Positions 9,102-20,707 of a stretch of DNA of 64,000 nt are shown in pieces. This DNA comes from Desulfobacillus sp041396245. GTDB taxonomy: Bacteria > Pseudomonadota > Gammaproteobacteria > Burkholderiales > Rhodocyclaceae. The notes under the pieces were generated by a model. It was not told where the DNA came from, ran no database searches, and saw nothing but the letters and a program-made list of their open reading frames with translations. Location of the stretch: the NCBI GenBank assembly GCA_041396245.1, contig JAWKYW010000002.1, forward strand, positions 124,001 through 188,000, in the 5' to 3' direction. Numbering within the stretch: the first letter of the stretch is position 1; each line of letters starts with the position of its first letter. A program made the translations under genes and the position numbers.

Positions 9102-9872
9102 ATGCCAAGATTCGCCGCCAACCTATCGCTGCTGTTTACCGAGGCGCCCCTGCTCGAGCGCTTCGAGCGGGCCGCCCGCGCCGGCTTCACGGCGGTGGAA
9201 ATCCAGTTTCCCTACGAACTGCCGGCCGAGCAGCTGCAGCAGGCGCTGTTCCGCAACAGGCTCTCCCTCGTGCTGTTCAACCTGCCGGCCGGCGACTGGG
9301 CGGCGGGCGACCGCGGCATCGCCTGCCATCCCGACCGCGTCGACGAATTCAGGCAGGGCATCGACACGGCGCTGGCCTACGCCGCGGCGCTTGGAACGGC
9401 GCAGCTCAATTGCCTTGCCGGCATCCGCCCGCAGAACGTTCCCGCCGACACCGCGCGCCATGTCCTGGCGGACAACCTGCGCCATGCCGCCCTGCGGCTG
9501 AAGGCACACGGCCTGAAGCTGCTGGTCGAGCCGATCAACACCTTCGACCTTCCCGGTTTTTTCCTGCACGGCTCGCGGCAGGCGCTCGATCTGATTGCCG
9601 ACGTCGGCGCGGACAATCTCTACCTGCAATACGACGCCTATCACATGCAGCGCATGGAAGGCGAGCTGGCCAACACGCTCGCCGCCCATCTCGACAGGAT
9701 CGCCCACATCCAGATCGCCGACACGCCGGGCCGCCACGAGCCGGGCACGGGCGAGATCAACTACGATTTCCTCTTCGCCCACCTCGATCGCATCGGCTAT
9801 CAAGGATGGGTCGGCTGCGAATACAAGCCCGCAACCACCACCGAGGCCGGCCTCGGCTGGATGAAGCCATGA
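9102..9872 (+). CDS. hyi: Hydroxypyruvate isomerase
   Basis: 256 residues, a TIM-barrel xylose-isomerase-like protein (AP endonuclease family 2). The N-terminus MPRFAANLSLLFTE and the EPINTFDLPGFFL, YDAYHMQRMEG and GRHEPGTGEINY segments match the Hyi family, with Glu, Asp and His metal ligands visible. It interconverts hydroxypyruvate and tartronate semialdehyde in glyoxylate/glycerate metabolism. The start is ATG 9102; an in-frame TTG at 9093 is less likely. Its stop overlaps the start of the dehalogenase gene by 4 nt (ATGA), so they are translationally coupled. Its position with malate synthase fits glyoxylate use. Confidence 0.9.
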   Translation: MPRFAANLSLLFTEAPLLERFERAARAGFTAVEIQFPYELPAEQLQQALFRNRLSLVLFNLPAGDWAAGDRGIACHPDRVDEFRQGIDTALAYAAALGTAQLNCLAGIRPQNVPADTARHVLADNLRHAALRLKAHGLKLLVEPINTFDLPGFFLHGSRQALDLIADVGADNLYLQYDAYHMQRMEGELANTLAAHLDRIAHIQIADTPGRHEPGTGEINYDFLFAHLDRIGYQGWVGCEYKPATTTEAGLGWMKP

Positions 9873-10566
9873 CCCTCCGCGCCATCGCCTTCGATGCCTA
9901 CGGCACGCTGTTCGACGTCTATTCCGTCGGCGCGCTGGCCGAGCAGCACTTCCCCGGCAAGGGCGCGGCGCTCGCCGCGCAGTGGCGCGAGACGCAGATC
10001 GCCTACACCCGCCTGCGCACCCTGTCCGACCGCTACGCCGACTTCTGGCAAGTGACGGAGGACGCGCTGGTCTTCTCCGCGCGCAAGCTGGAACTCGATC
10101 TCGGCGACGACGCGCGCAAGCGCCTGATGAGCCAGTACGCCTGCCTCTCCGCCTTTCCCGAGAACCTCGGCGCACTGAAGGAACTGAAGAAGATGGGCCT
10201 GCCGCTGGCCATCCTCTCCAACGGCACGCCCGGGATGCTCGACATTGCCGTCAAGAGCGCGGGCATGAGCGGTCTTTTCGACCACGTCCTGTCGGTCGAG
10301 GCGGTGAAGAAGTACAAGACCGCGCCCGAGGCCTACCGGCTCGGGCCGGACGCCTTCAAGCTCCCCGCGGGGGAAATCCTGTTCGTCTCGTCGAACTGCT
10401 GGGACGCCCTCGGCGCCACCTGGTTCGGCTACACGACCTTCTGGATCAACCGCGGCGGACAGCCGCTGGAGGAACTGGGCGTGCAGCCGACAGCCCAGGG
10501 CCGCCTGCTGACCGACGTGGTTTCCCATGTGAAAAATTCGCTGCAAAATTCAACCAAGGAGTCGAC

Positions 10567-10570
<4 letters not shown>
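9869..10570 (+). CDS. Haloacid dehalogenase, type II
   Basis: 233 residues of HAD superfamily. Motif I is FDAYGTLFD with the nucleophile Asp at about residue 9, motif II is LSNGT, a lysine follows in VKKYKTAPE, and the SSNCWDALGA segment is diagnostic for L-2-haloacid dehalogenases. The enzyme would hydrolyse (S)-2-haloacids to (R)-2-hydroxyacids, for example chloroacetate to glycolate, which would feed the glyoxylate enzymes on either side. The gene overlaps hyi and malate synthase by 4 nt at each end, and a good AAGGAG for malate synthase lies in its 3' end. The actual substrate could be another small phosphate or halide compound. Confidence 0.85.
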
Positions 10571-12163
<1,593 letters not shown>

Positions 12164-12165
<2 letters not shown>

Positions 12166-12187
12166 AGTCAGTCACCCTGACACGGCG
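12164..12187 (+). repeat. Bipartite 24-bp motif, copy 3
   Basis: Exact match on the plus strand. It begins within the TAA stop of malate synthase, and its ACGGCG half forms the first bases of the terminator stem. Confidence 0.85.
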
Positions 12188-12207
12188 CCCCGCGGGGCGC
12201 CGTTTTT
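12183..12207 (+). terminator. Rho-independent terminator of the hyi-aceB operon
   Basis: A 20-bp perfect palindrome, CGGCGCCCCGCGGGGCGCCG at 12183-12202, is followed by TTTTT. It lies 18 nt after the malate synthase stop. Confidence 0.9.
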
Positions 12208-12223
12208 ACTTGGAGACGCGATC

Positions 12224-12577
12224 ATGCTTAGCGCCCTCACCCTGTTGCTCGTCTTCCAGCTGACCGGCGAAGTCCTCGCCCAGCTGTTCGCGCTGCCGAT
12301 CCCGGGACCGGTGATCGGCATGGCGCTGCTATTCGTCGCGCTGGCGCTGCGCGGCGGGCCGTCGGGCGCGCTGCGCGACACGGCGCAGAACCTGCTGCAG
12401 CACCTGTCGCTGCTGTTCGTGCCGGCCGGCGTCGGCGTCATGCTGCACTTCCACCGCATCGGCGACGAGTGGCTGCCGCTGGCGGCCTCGCTCGTCGGCA
12501 GCACGGTCCTCACCATCGCCGTCACCGCGCTCGTGCTGCGCGCCCTGTCGCGGCGCGCGGAAACAGCCGGGAAATAG
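12224..12577 (+). CDS. CidA/LrgA family membrane protein
   Basis: 117 residues with four predicted membrane helices and the family signature LPIPGPVIGMALLF. With its partner it forms the holin-like CidAB/LrgAB system of the inner membrane; in several bacteria such pairs transport or excrete small metabolites such as glycolate or pyruvate and affect autolysis. Good GGAG upstream of ATG 12224. LrgB-like gene follows 4 nt downstream. Placement after the glyoxylate operon makes a 2-carbon acid transport role attractive, but that is inference. Confidence 0.88.
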   Translation: MLSALTLLLVFQLTGEVLAQLFALPIPGPVIGMALLFVALALRGGPSGALRDTAQNLLQHLSLLFVPAGVGVMLHFHRIGDEWLPLAASLVGSTVLTIAVTALVLRALSRRAETAGK

Positions 12578-12581
12578 CGCC

Positions 12582-13325
12582 ATGGCCGCCCCTGTTCCTG
12601 TCCAGCTCGCCGAAATCTGGGTCTATCTGTCGGCCACGCCGCTGCTGGGGCTGACGGTCACGCTGCTCGCCTACCAGGGCGCCTGGTGGCTCTACAAGCG
12701 CGCCAACTTCCATCCGCTCGCCAACCCGGTGCTGCTCGCGGTGGCGGCGCTGGTGCTGCTGCTCGCCCTCACCGGCACGCCCTACCCGACCTATTTCGAC
12801 GGCGCCCAGTTCGTGCATTTCCTGCTCGGCCCGGCGACGGTGGCGCTGGCGATTCCACTCTACACCCAGTTGCCGAAGCTGCGCGCGATGGCCGGCCCGT
12901 TGCTGGCGGCGCTGGTCGTCGGCTCGCTCACCGCCACCTTCAGCGCGGTAGCCATCGGCAAGCTGTTCGGCGCCAGCGAGGCCTCGCTGCTCTCGCTCGC
13001 GCCGAAGTCCGTCACCACGCCGATCGCCATGGGCATCGCCGAGCGCATCGGCGGCCTGCCCTCGCTGACGGCGGTGCTGGTGATCACCACCGGCATCCTC
13101 GGCGCGGTCAGCGCCCGCTTCATCTACCAGGCGCTCGGCATCGCCGACCACGCCGTGCGCGGCTTCGCCATCGGCGTCGCCTCGCACGGCATCGGCACCG
13201 CGCGCGCCTTCCAGGTGAGCGAGCAGGCCGGCGCCTTCTCCGGCCTGGCGATGGGGTTGAACGCCCTGGTGACGGCGCTGCTGGTGCCGCTGCTGCTGCC
13301 CTGGCTGCAGCGCTGGATACAATAG
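12582..13325 (+). CDS. LrgB/CidB family membrane protein
   Basis: 247 residues, several membrane helices, and the conserved LrgB segments LLGPATVALAIPLY, SVTTPIAMGIAERIGG and GIASHGIGTARA-like GVASHGIGTARAFQ. It pairs with the small CidA/LrgA protein directly upstream. The plant homologue PLGG1 is a fusion of both units and exports glycolate and glycerate from chloroplasts, which fits the neighbouring glyoxylate genes; the function here remains untested. Confidence 0.9.
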   Translation: MAAPVPVQLAEIWVYLSATPLLGLTVTLLAYQGAWWLYKRANFHPLANPVLLAVAALVLLLALTGTPYPTYFDGAQFVHFLLGPATVALAIPLYTQLPKLRAMAGPLLAALVVGSLTATFSAVAIGKLFGASEASLLSLAPKSVTTPIAMGIAERIGGLPSLTAVLVITTGILGAVSARFIYQALGIADHAVRGFAIGVASHGIGTARAFQVSEQAGAFSGLAMGLNALVTALLVPLLLPWLQRWIQ

Positions 13326-13328
13326 GCC

Positions 13329-13889
13329 ATGGCGCTCAAGGCAACCATTTTCAAGGCCGATCTGCAGATCGCGGACATGGATCGCGGCTATTACGGCGGC
13401 CATGCACTCACGCTCGCCCGCCATCCGTCGGAGACGGACGAGCGGATGATGGTACGGTTGCTGGCCTTCGCGCTGTTCGCCGGCGAACGGCTGGCATTCG
13501 GCCGCGGGTTGTCGGCAGAGGACGAGCCGGCGCTGTGGCAGAAGGACCTCACCGGCGCCGTCAAACTCTGGATCGAGGTCGGGCTGCCCGACGAGCGCGA
13601 CATCCGCAAGGCCTGCGGCCGGGCGGATCGCGTCGTGGTGCTGTGCTACGGCGGGCGCGGCGCCGACCTCTGGTGGGCGCAGAACCGCGACAAGCTGGAG
13701 CGGCTGCGGAACCTGGACGTGGTGGGCCTGCCGGCCGACACCTCGAAGGAACTCGCCGCACTGGCCGGTCGCAGCATGAACCTGCAATGCACGATCCAGG
13801 ACGGGCAGGCCTGGCTGACCGACGGCGAGCGCACCGTCCAGATCAGCCCGGTGCGGCTAAAGGAGACCGGCCGGGATCAGGCCGGCTGA
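13329..13889 (+). CDS. YaeQ family protein
   Basis: 186 residues, full length for YaeQ (MALKATIFKADLQIADMDRGYYGGHALTLARHPSE..., ending LKETGRDQAG). YaeQ has a PD-(D/E)XK nuclease-like fold and has been linked in enterobacteria to suppression of rfaH defects; no firm biochemical role is known. It begins 3 nt after the LrgB-like gene and overlaps the convergent thioredoxin-like gene by 13 nt. Confidence 0.85.
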   Translation: MALKATIFKADLQIADMDRGYYGGHALTLARHPSETDERMMVRLLAFALFAGERLAFGRGLSAEDEPALWQKDLTGAVKLWIEVGLPDERDIRKACGRADRVVVLCYGGRGADLWWAQNRDKLERLRNLDVVGLPADTSKELAALAGRSMNLQCTIQDGQAWLTDGERTVQISPVRLKETGRDQAG

Positions 13890-14242
13890 CCGGCCGGTTG
13901 GGCGGCATGGCGCGCAATGACGCCATCGATGAAGCGGCGCAGAAAACCTTCCGTCTGCGCGCTGTGGAAGCGGTCGATCTCGCCGCCGCGGCTGTAGGCG
14001 ATCACCGTCGGAAAGCCGCGCACCTTGTGGCGGCCGGCAAGCTTCATGTTCTCGTCGGCATCGACATTGGCCAGCACGAAGGCGCCGCCGTACTCCTTGG
14101 CGAGCCGTTCCAGCAGCGGCGTCAGCACGCGGCAGGGGCCGCACCAGCCGGCGCCGATATCCACCAGCACCGGCACCTGATGCGAGCGTGCCACCACGCG
14201 CTCCTCGAAATCCGCTTCACTGACGTCGCAGAGAAAATCCAT
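13877..14242 (-). CDS. Thioredoxin family protein
   Basis: 121 residues with the active site WCGPC at about residue 33, the cis-proline segment GFPTVIAY near 78 and the DENMKLAGRHKVRG stretch of thioredoxin and the thioredoxin domain of co-chaperone CnoX/YbbN. No signal peptide is seen, so it is cytoplasmic. It lies 12 nt downstream of the tusE-like gene and may reduce sulfur-transfer partners or act generally as a disulfide reductase. Confidence 0.85.
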   Translation of the reverse strand: MDFLCDVSEADFEERVVARSHQVPVLVDIGAGWCGPCRVLTPLLERLAKEYGGAFVLANVDADENMKLAGRHKVRGFPTVIAYSRGGEIDRFHSAQTEGFLRRFIDGVIARHAAQPAGQPA

Positions 14243-14254
14243 TCATGGATTTTA

Positions 14255-14584
14255 TCAGACGCAGCCGGTCGGCTTCGGCATGCCGGCATAGCGCGCCCCC
14301 TGCTTGGCCGGGCCGTAGGGGAAGAGGTCGAACAGGCGCTTCTTGTCCGACCACTCCTGGCCCAGGTCGTCCTTGAGCATCTTTTGCATGACGCGCAGGT
14401 TCGGTGCCGTGCCGTTCTCCAGGTAGTAGCCGCGAATCCAGTTGAGCAGTTTCCAGTGCTCTTCCGTGAGCTGGAGGTTGTCCTGCTGCGCCAGATAGCT
14501 GGCGATGTCCTCGGACCAGTCGTCGAGTTGCGCCAGATAACCTTCCGCGTCGGTTTCGATCTCTTTGCCGTTGATGACGATCAT
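14255..14584 (-). CDS. tusE: TusE/DsrC/DsvC family sulfur-relay protein
   Basis: 109 residues, matching TusE/DsrC in length and in the C-terminal arm PKPTGCV with the conserved penultimate cysteine. The second, upstream cysteine that defines dissimilatory DsrC is absent (KQGARYAG), so this is a TusE-type persulfide carrier, probably for tRNA 2-thiouridine synthesis. No dsrAB or tusBCD genes are seen in the window. It is transcribed with the thioredoxin gene from a promoter that overlaps that of the CDGSH gene. Confidence 0.85.
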   Translation of the reverse strand: MIVINGKEIETDAEGYLAQLDDWSEDIASYLAQQDNLQLTEEHWKLLNWIRGYYLENGTAPNLRVMQKMLKDDLGQEWSDKKRLFDLFPYGPAKQGARYAGMPKPTGCV

Positions 14585-14623
14585 GATGTTTTCTCTCTGT
14601 TGGGGTTGGGGGTTTCTTTATAC

Positions 14624-14657
14624 TTGACATTATTAGTCGGGAATTATTTAATGTCAA
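14624..14657. promoter_or_regulatory. Overlapping face-to-face promoters for tusE and the CDGSH gene
   Basis: On the plus strand TTGACA (14624-14629), 17-nt spacer and TTTAAT (14647-14652) form a good promoter for the CDGSH gene. On the minus strand TTGACA (14657-14652), 17-nt spacer and AATAAT (14634-14629) form one for tusE. The -35 of each overlaps the -10 of the other, and the outer arms TTGACAT/ATGTCAA make an inverted repeat. The two promoters should compete for polymerase. Confidence 0.65.
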
Positions 14658-14696
14658 ACGATAATCCTGATACATCCATCAAATTGGAGAGCAGTC

Positions 14697-14936
14697 ATGA
14701 ACAGTCCCGACATCCCGCAGAAAGCGCCCTATCCGGTCGAGGTCGAAGCCGGCAAATCCTACTGGTGGTGTGCCTGCGGCAAAAGCAAAACCCAGCCGTT
14801 CTGCGACGATTCACACAAGGGCTCGCCATTCGCGCCCGTGGAATACAAGGCGGATAAGTCGGAGAAGGTGTGGTTCTGCGGCTGCAAGCACTCGGCAGGC
14901 AAGCCGTTGTGCGACGGCTCGCACAAGCGGCTCTGA
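14697..14936 (+). CDS. CDGSH iron-sulfur domain protein
   Basis: 79 residues with two CDGSH-type modules: CACGKSKTQPFCDDSH (about residues 25-40) and CGCKHSAGKPLCDGSH (about 61-76). Each has the three-Cys-one-His set that binds a labile [2Fe-2S] cluster. Bacterial proteins of this dual-CDGSH type are small soluble electron or cluster carriers without a defined partner. It is driven by the TTGACA/TTTAAT promoter at 14624-14652. Confidence 0.9.
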   Translation: MNSPDIPQKAPYPVEVEAGKSYWWCACGKSKTQPFCDDSHKGSPFAPVEYKADKSEKVWFCGCKHSAGKPLCDGSHKRL

Positions 14937-14940
14937 CCGC

Positions 14941-15567
14941 TCAGGCGATCGCGCGCAGGAACTCCGTGCGAAGCTGATCCGACGTTTCGAAGGCGCCGGT
15001 GAAGGCCTGGGTCACGACGCGCTCGTCGCCGCGGCGGTCCTCGCCCAGCAGCAGGCACAACTGCTCGGCCTCGACGACGCAGGCGCCGCCGGCGGCCTTG
15101 CCGTGCGTCACCAGCGCCTCGGCGATGTCGCGCGTCATCCACTCCTGGTAGGTGAAGCGGTGGCCGATCGCGTCCACCATGCGGGCGATGCGGCCGAAGC
15201 CGTGCAGGCGCCCGCCGGGCAGGTAGGCGACATGCGCCACGCCGCGGAAGGGCACCAGGTGGTGCGGGCAGACGCCATGCACGGCGATGCCGCGCACCAC
15301 CACCATGTCGCGACGGTGGTCCTCGAAGCCCTCACCCAGCGCTTCGGCCGGATCCAGGTCGTAGCCGCCGAGCAGGCGCTTCTGCCACAGCGTGCGCACG
15401 CGCTCGGCCGTGCGGCCCATGTGTTCCATGTCGGGAGCGATGCCGCAGGCGGCAAGCAGGTCGGTGACGGCCCGCTCGAAGGCGGCGGCATCGAAGGCGT
15501 TGCGGCGCGGAATGCCGATGCCGGTACAGGGGGCGGTGACCTGATCGTGTTCGGCGCGATCGGACAT
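14941..15567 (-). CDS. folE: GTP cyclohydrolase I
   Basis: 208 residues. Zinc and active-site segments of FolE are present: GVCPHHLVPFRGVAHVAYLP (Cys-x2-His at about residues 99-102), RIARMVDAIGHRFTYQEWMT and the later zinc Cys in EAEQLCLLLG, with the family-typical VVTQAFTGAF end. It converts GTP to 7,8-dihydroneopterin triphosphate, the first step to tetrahydrofolate. The first zinc motif reads CPHH where most FolE have CEHH. It converges with the CDGSH gene (4 nt apart) and is divergent from the hydrolase gene. Confidence 0.9.
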   Translation of the reverse strand: MSDRAEHDQVTAPCTGIGIPRRNAFDAAAFERAVTDLLAACGIAPDMEHMGRTAERVRTLWQKRLLGGYDLDPAEALGEGFEDHRRDMVVVRGIAVHGVCPHHLVPFRGVAHVAYLPGGRLHGFGRIARMVDAIGHRFTYQEWMTRDIAEALVTHGKAAGGACVVEAEQLCLLLGEDRRGDERVVTQAFTGAFETSDQLRTEFLRAIA

Positions 15568-15681
15568 GGCGAAAGCTCCAGGTTGCGGTAGCGGAAATCA
15601 TACACTTAGCATCGGCCGGGCCGCTGGAATCCGGCTCCGGGGGCGAGCATACTTCGTCCGGAACCCTCACGCGGAAAGCGC

Positions 15682-16893
15682 ATGTCCGGAAAATCCCACT
15701 TTCATCCCTCCGATCTGCGCGGCGCCAGCCGGCTCACGATCGAGGCCGTCGCCGGCCTGACCGACCTGGTCGAGGCGATGCACCACAACATCGCCAGCCG
15801 GCCGGCGCCCCTCGGCAAGGCGCCCGCCGGACGCACGCGCGGCATCACCGGATTCGTCTATGCCAGCATCCGCGGCGTGACGCGCCTGATCGGCGGCGGG
15901 CTCGATGCCGTGCTCGGGCGCCTGGTGCCGCTGTTCGGTGCGAAGGATTCCTCGCCCGAACGCGAGGCCACCCTGGCGGCGCTCAACGGCGTCCTGGGCG
16001 ATTACCTCGAAGCCAGCGGCAATCCCCTCGCCATCCGCATGAGCCTGCGCCTGGACGGGCATGTCCTGCAGACCGACAAGCCGTCGCTGGCCGCCGCCTT
16101 CCCCAACGCCGGCGGCAAGCTGCTGGTCCTCGCGCACGGCCTCTGCATGAACGACCTGCAGTGGACGCGGCAGGGCCACGACCATGGCGCCGCGCTGGCG
16201 CGCGACCTCGGCTACACGCCGGTTTACCTGCTCTACAACAGCGGCCGCCACATCTCCACCAACGGCCGCGAGTTCGCCGATCTGCTGGAAGCCCTGCTCG
16301 CCCACTGGCCGGCGCCGGTCAAGGAACTGGCGATCCTCGGCCACAGCATGGGCGGCCTGCTGGCACGCAGCGCCTGGCATTACGGCACGGCAGCGAATCA
16401 CGCCTGGCCGCGGCGCCTGAAAAAGCTGGTGTTCCTCGGCACGCCGCACCACGGCGCGCCGATGGAGCGCGGCGGCAACTGGATCGACATCGCGCTGGGC
16501 CTCAGCCCCTATACCGCGCCCCTGTCGCGCCTGGGGAAGATCCGCAGTGCCGGCATCACCGACCTGCGCCATGCCTTTCTCCTCGATGAGGACTGGCTCG
16601 GTCGCGACCGCTTTGCCCGCTCGAGCGGCCATCACGCCGCACTGCCTTTGCCTGAGAATGTGCCTTGTTTTGCGATTGCCGCCACCACCGGCAAGCAGGC
16701 GGGCGACCTTAAGGACCGGCTGGTCGGTGACGGCCTGGTGCCGCTGGCGAGCGCGCTCGGCTGCCATGCGGAGCAGGACCGCAATCTGATGTTCCCGCCG
16801 GAGCGGCAATGGATCGCCCTCGAAACCGGGCATCTCGACCTGCTCGGCCGCAAGCCGGTGTATGAGCGAATCCGCAACTGGCTCGCGGGCTGA
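15682..16893 (+). CDS. Alpha/beta hydrolase, lipase-like
   Basis: 403 residues. The core hydrolase domain starts near residue 150 with KLLVLAHGLCMNDLQW, the nucleophile motif is GHSMGG (Ser at about residue 224), and Asp (VGDGLVPL) and His (ETGHLDL) near the end complete a triad. The first 140 residues form an extra domain with helices similar to those of PGAP1-like or phage-receptor lipases. No signal peptide is seen. Substrate unknown; lipase or esterase is the most that can be said. Confidence 0.8.
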   Translation: MSGKSHFHPSDLRGASRLTIEAVAGLTDLVEAMHHNIASRPAPLGKAPAGRTRGITGFVYASIRGVTRLIGGGLDAVLGRLVPLFGAKDSSPEREATLAALNGVLGDYLEASGNPLAIRMSLRLDGHVLQTDKPSLAAAFPNAGGKLLVLAHGLCMNDLQWTRQGHDHGAALARDLGYTPVYLLYNSGRHISTNGREFADLLEALLAHWPAPVKELAILGHSMGGLLARSAWHYGTAANHAWPRRLKKLVFLGTPHHGAPMERGGNWIDIALGLSPYTAPLSRLGKIRSAGITDLRHAFLLDEDWLGRDRFARSSGHHAALPLPENVPCFAIAATTGKQAGDLKDRLVGDGLVPLASALGCHAEQDRNLMFPPERQWIALETGHLDLLGRKPVYERIRNWLAG

Positions 16894-16909
16894 CCTTCCG
16901 GGACGCTAA

Positions 16910-18028
16910 CTAATTGCCGAACAGGCCCTTGATCGCCTTGCCCACCCCTTCGGCCGCACCGCCGGCGGCTTCGACGCCCTTCTGGCCGATGCTGCCGGCA
17001 CCCTTGGCCAGACCCTCCAGGCTGATGCCCAGGACGCCGCCGAGGGAGGACGCCACCTGGGTCGAGAAGCCCTCGTTCAGGCGGAAGCTCGGGTCGTCGA
17101 GCTTGCCTTCGAGGACGAACTTGATGCTGATGCGGTCGGCCTTGTCCTTCATGAAGCCGAGCAGCGCGGTGCGCGGCATGCCCATGAAGGTGCCGCCCGA
17201 TCCGAGTTCGAGGCCCCGCATGGTCAGCGTGCCCGGCGCGTGCAGGCGGTTTGCCTTGATGGTCGAATGCAGGTCGAGGTCGAGGGTACCCCTGCGCACG
17301 CTGCCCTCGCCGGCCTTGAGCAGGTAGGGCTGCAGGGCGATCATGTCGACGCCGCCCAGGGTGTTGCGGATATCCGAATCCCTGCTGGCGAAGACCATCC
17401 AGCCGTCGACCCGGATCCTGCCGTCGTTTCTCACCCCCTTCAGGACGCCATCCAGGTGCAGGTCCGATTTCGCCGCCAGGCCGGGCAGCTGCAGGTCAGT
17501 CACCCTGGCATTCAGCGCTTCGAGGCGGATCCTGTGGGCGGGTCGGCGCACCGTGGCATCGAAGAACTCCATCACCCCGTCCTTCAGTTCGACGGCGCCG
17601 ATGCTCACCTGGAGCCCCTCGCCTGCATCCTTCTTCGCGTCCTTCCCGCCCAGCAGGCCCGGCACCACCCGCAGCTTGCCGTCGGCGCTGCGCAGGGCCG
17701 AGACGTAGCCGCCCTCGACGACGATGCTGGAAATCCCCACCCTTGCCGAGAGCAGCGCCAGCAGGTCGGGCACGATGCGGATGCGCTCGGCGCGCAAGGT
17801 ATCGGCGGCCGGCCAGCCGGCAGGCGCCTTCAGGCGCAGCTTCACCACCTCGACCGAAGTCAGGCCCAGCCGGATGGCGCCGATTTCCGCCTCCGGTCCG
17901 AGGGCCTGCTCGACCTTGCCCTTCAGCGCCTTGGCGCCGAAGTAGAGGCCGCCGGCCGCCAGCACGGCGAGGAGCGCGGCGACGGCCAGGCCGACGCCGA
18001 TCCAGCGCGGGGATTTCATAGCGGACAT
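16910..18028 (-). CDS. DUF748/AsmA-like envelope protein
   Basis: 372 residues. One N-terminal membrane helix (GVGLAVAALLAVLAAGGLYFGA) precedes a long beta-rich domain with ISSIVVEGGYVSALRSADGKLRV and VGIS segments of the DUF748/AsmA class, and a glycine-rich C-terminal tail (KGAGSIGQKGVEAAGGAAEG) follows. Relatives bridge the periplasm and are linked to lipid transport and outer-membrane integrity. It is the last gene of ettA-SCO-DUF748, 12 nt after the SCO gene. Confidence 0.65.
   Translation of the reverse strand: MSAMKSPRWIGVGLAVAALLAVLAAGGLYFGAKALKGKVEQALGPEAEIGAIRLGLTSVEVVKLRLKAPAGWPAADTLRAERIRIVPDLLALLSARVGISSIVVEGGYVSALRSADGKLRVVPGLLGGKDAKKDAGEGLQVSIGAVELKDGVMEFFDATVRRPAHRIRLEALNARVTDLQLPGLAAKSDLHLDGVLKGVRNDGRIRVDGWMVFASRDSDIRNTLGGVDMIALQPYLLKAGEGSVRRGTLDLDLHSTIKANRLHAPGTLTMRGLELGSGGTFMGMPRTALLGFMKDKADRISIKFVLEGKLDDPSFRLNEGFSTQVASSLGGVLGISLEGLAKGAGSIGQKGVEAAGGAAEGVGKAIKGLFGN
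17856..17879 (+). repeat. Weak match to the bipartite motif (two mismatches)
   Basis: GAAGTCAG, ten bases, ATGGCG. The spacing is right, but each half has one mismatch. It may be a decayed or chance copy and is not counted among the 15. Confidence 0.3.
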
Positions 18029-18040
18029 GGCGGATTCCTC

Positions 18041-18988
18041 CTATCGTGAATGGCGCGGCGCCGTCCCGGGCGTCCTGTTCCTTTCCCCTGCCATCAGCGC
18101 GCCGATGCGCTCGGCCATCTGCTTCGCCGGCGTGGCATAGGCGAAGCGCAGGACGGTCAGGCCATCCGGGCCGAGCAGGACCATGCCGGCAGAGTGGTCC
18201 ATGGTGTAGCTGCCCGGCGGCGCGGCCGGGTCGCGCACTTTCTCGTAGCGCATCCTGAATTCTGCGGCGGCACGTCGCGTCAGTGCGTCGGAGCCGCGCA
18301 GGCCGAGAATGCGCGGATCGAAGGCCGAGGTGTACTCTCGCAGCACCTGGGCGCTGTCGCGCTCCGGGTCGACCGTGATGAAGATCGGCTGCAAGCGCGC
18401 CGCCCGGTCGCCGAGCAGCCCGAGCACCGCCTTCATTTCCAGCATGGTGGTCGGGCAAACGTCCGGACAGGAGGTGTAGCCGAAGGCAACCAGCTGGAAG
18501 CGACCGAGGAAATCCTCGTTGGTCACCGCCCGTCCGTTCGGGTCCTGCAGGAGGTAGCGCGGCGCGACGGCAGTCGGTACGACTTCCCCCGCGTTATGGC
18601 CGCGCGGCACCTCGCCTGGCATGATCTGCCCCTGCGGCAGCGGATCGCGCACCGGCAGGACGGACTTCAGGCGTTGCGAAACGGCTTCGAGCCTGGCCGC
18701 CAGTTCTGCGGCCGTCGGGCAGGGCATGCCGCGGCCCTGGGCCACGAAGGCCTGCTGCGTGCCCTCCTCGTAGGCCTCGCCGTAGGCGCGCGTCTTCGGC
18801 GCATGGCGGAGCATGAGAATCCGCACCCAGGCGGCGCTGTCCTTCTGGCTGCAGGCGAGGGTTTGCCCATTGAGCCGGCCCAGGTCGCGCACGACGGCCA
18901 GACCGTCTTCCTCCGCCGCCTGCGCCGCCGCCAACAGCCCCAGGCAGCAGGCCAGCAGGGCGAATCGCTTGAAGAGCGCCTTGCGCAT
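18041..18988 (-). CDS. SCO1/SenC/PrrC copper chaperone with N-terminal extension
   Basis: 315 residues. The C-terminal half is a SCO thioredoxin-fold domain with CPDVC (in GYTSCPDVCPTT) near residue 175 and the third copper ligand in YTMDHSAG near 265. SCO proteins load copper into the CuA site of terminal oxidases. Ahead of it there are a signal peptide and roughly 120 residues (with LACSQKDSAAW and GMPCPTAAEL) not found in ordinary 200-residue SCO proteins; I do not recognise this part. It is immediately downstream of ettA (1 nt). Confidence 0.85.
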   Translation of the reverse strand: MRKALFKRFALLACCLGLLAAAQAAEEDGLAVVRDLGRLNGQTLACSQKDSAAWVRILMLRHAPKTRAYGEAYEEGTQQAFVAQGRGMPCPTAAELAARLEAVSQRLKSVLPVRDPLPQGQIMPGEVPRGHNAGEVVPTAVAPRYLLQDPNGRAVTNEDFLGRFQLVAFGYTSCPDVCPTTMLEMKAVLGLLGDRAARLQPIFITVDPERDSAQVLREYTSAFDPRILGLRGSDALTRRAAAEFRMRYEKVRDPAAPPGSYTMDHSAGMVLLGPDGLTVLRFAYATPAKQMAERIGALMAGERNRTPGTAPRHSR

Positions 18989-18989
18989 G

Positions 18990-20657
<1,668 letters not shown>

Positions 20658-20707
20658 GCGCGAGGTACCTGCGGAGAAAATGAGATTCTAACGGAGAGCG
20701 TCGCCGC

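Noticed and set aside
12686..14857. 723-residue plus-strand open frame
   Set aside because: Runs out of frame through the LrgB and YaeQ genes and antisense to thioredoxin and tusE, all of which have clear family signatures.
17490..17513. Sequence resembling the bipartite motif (AGGTCAGTCACCCTGGC...)
   Set aside because: The first half has mismatches and the ACGGCG half is absent at the fixed distance.
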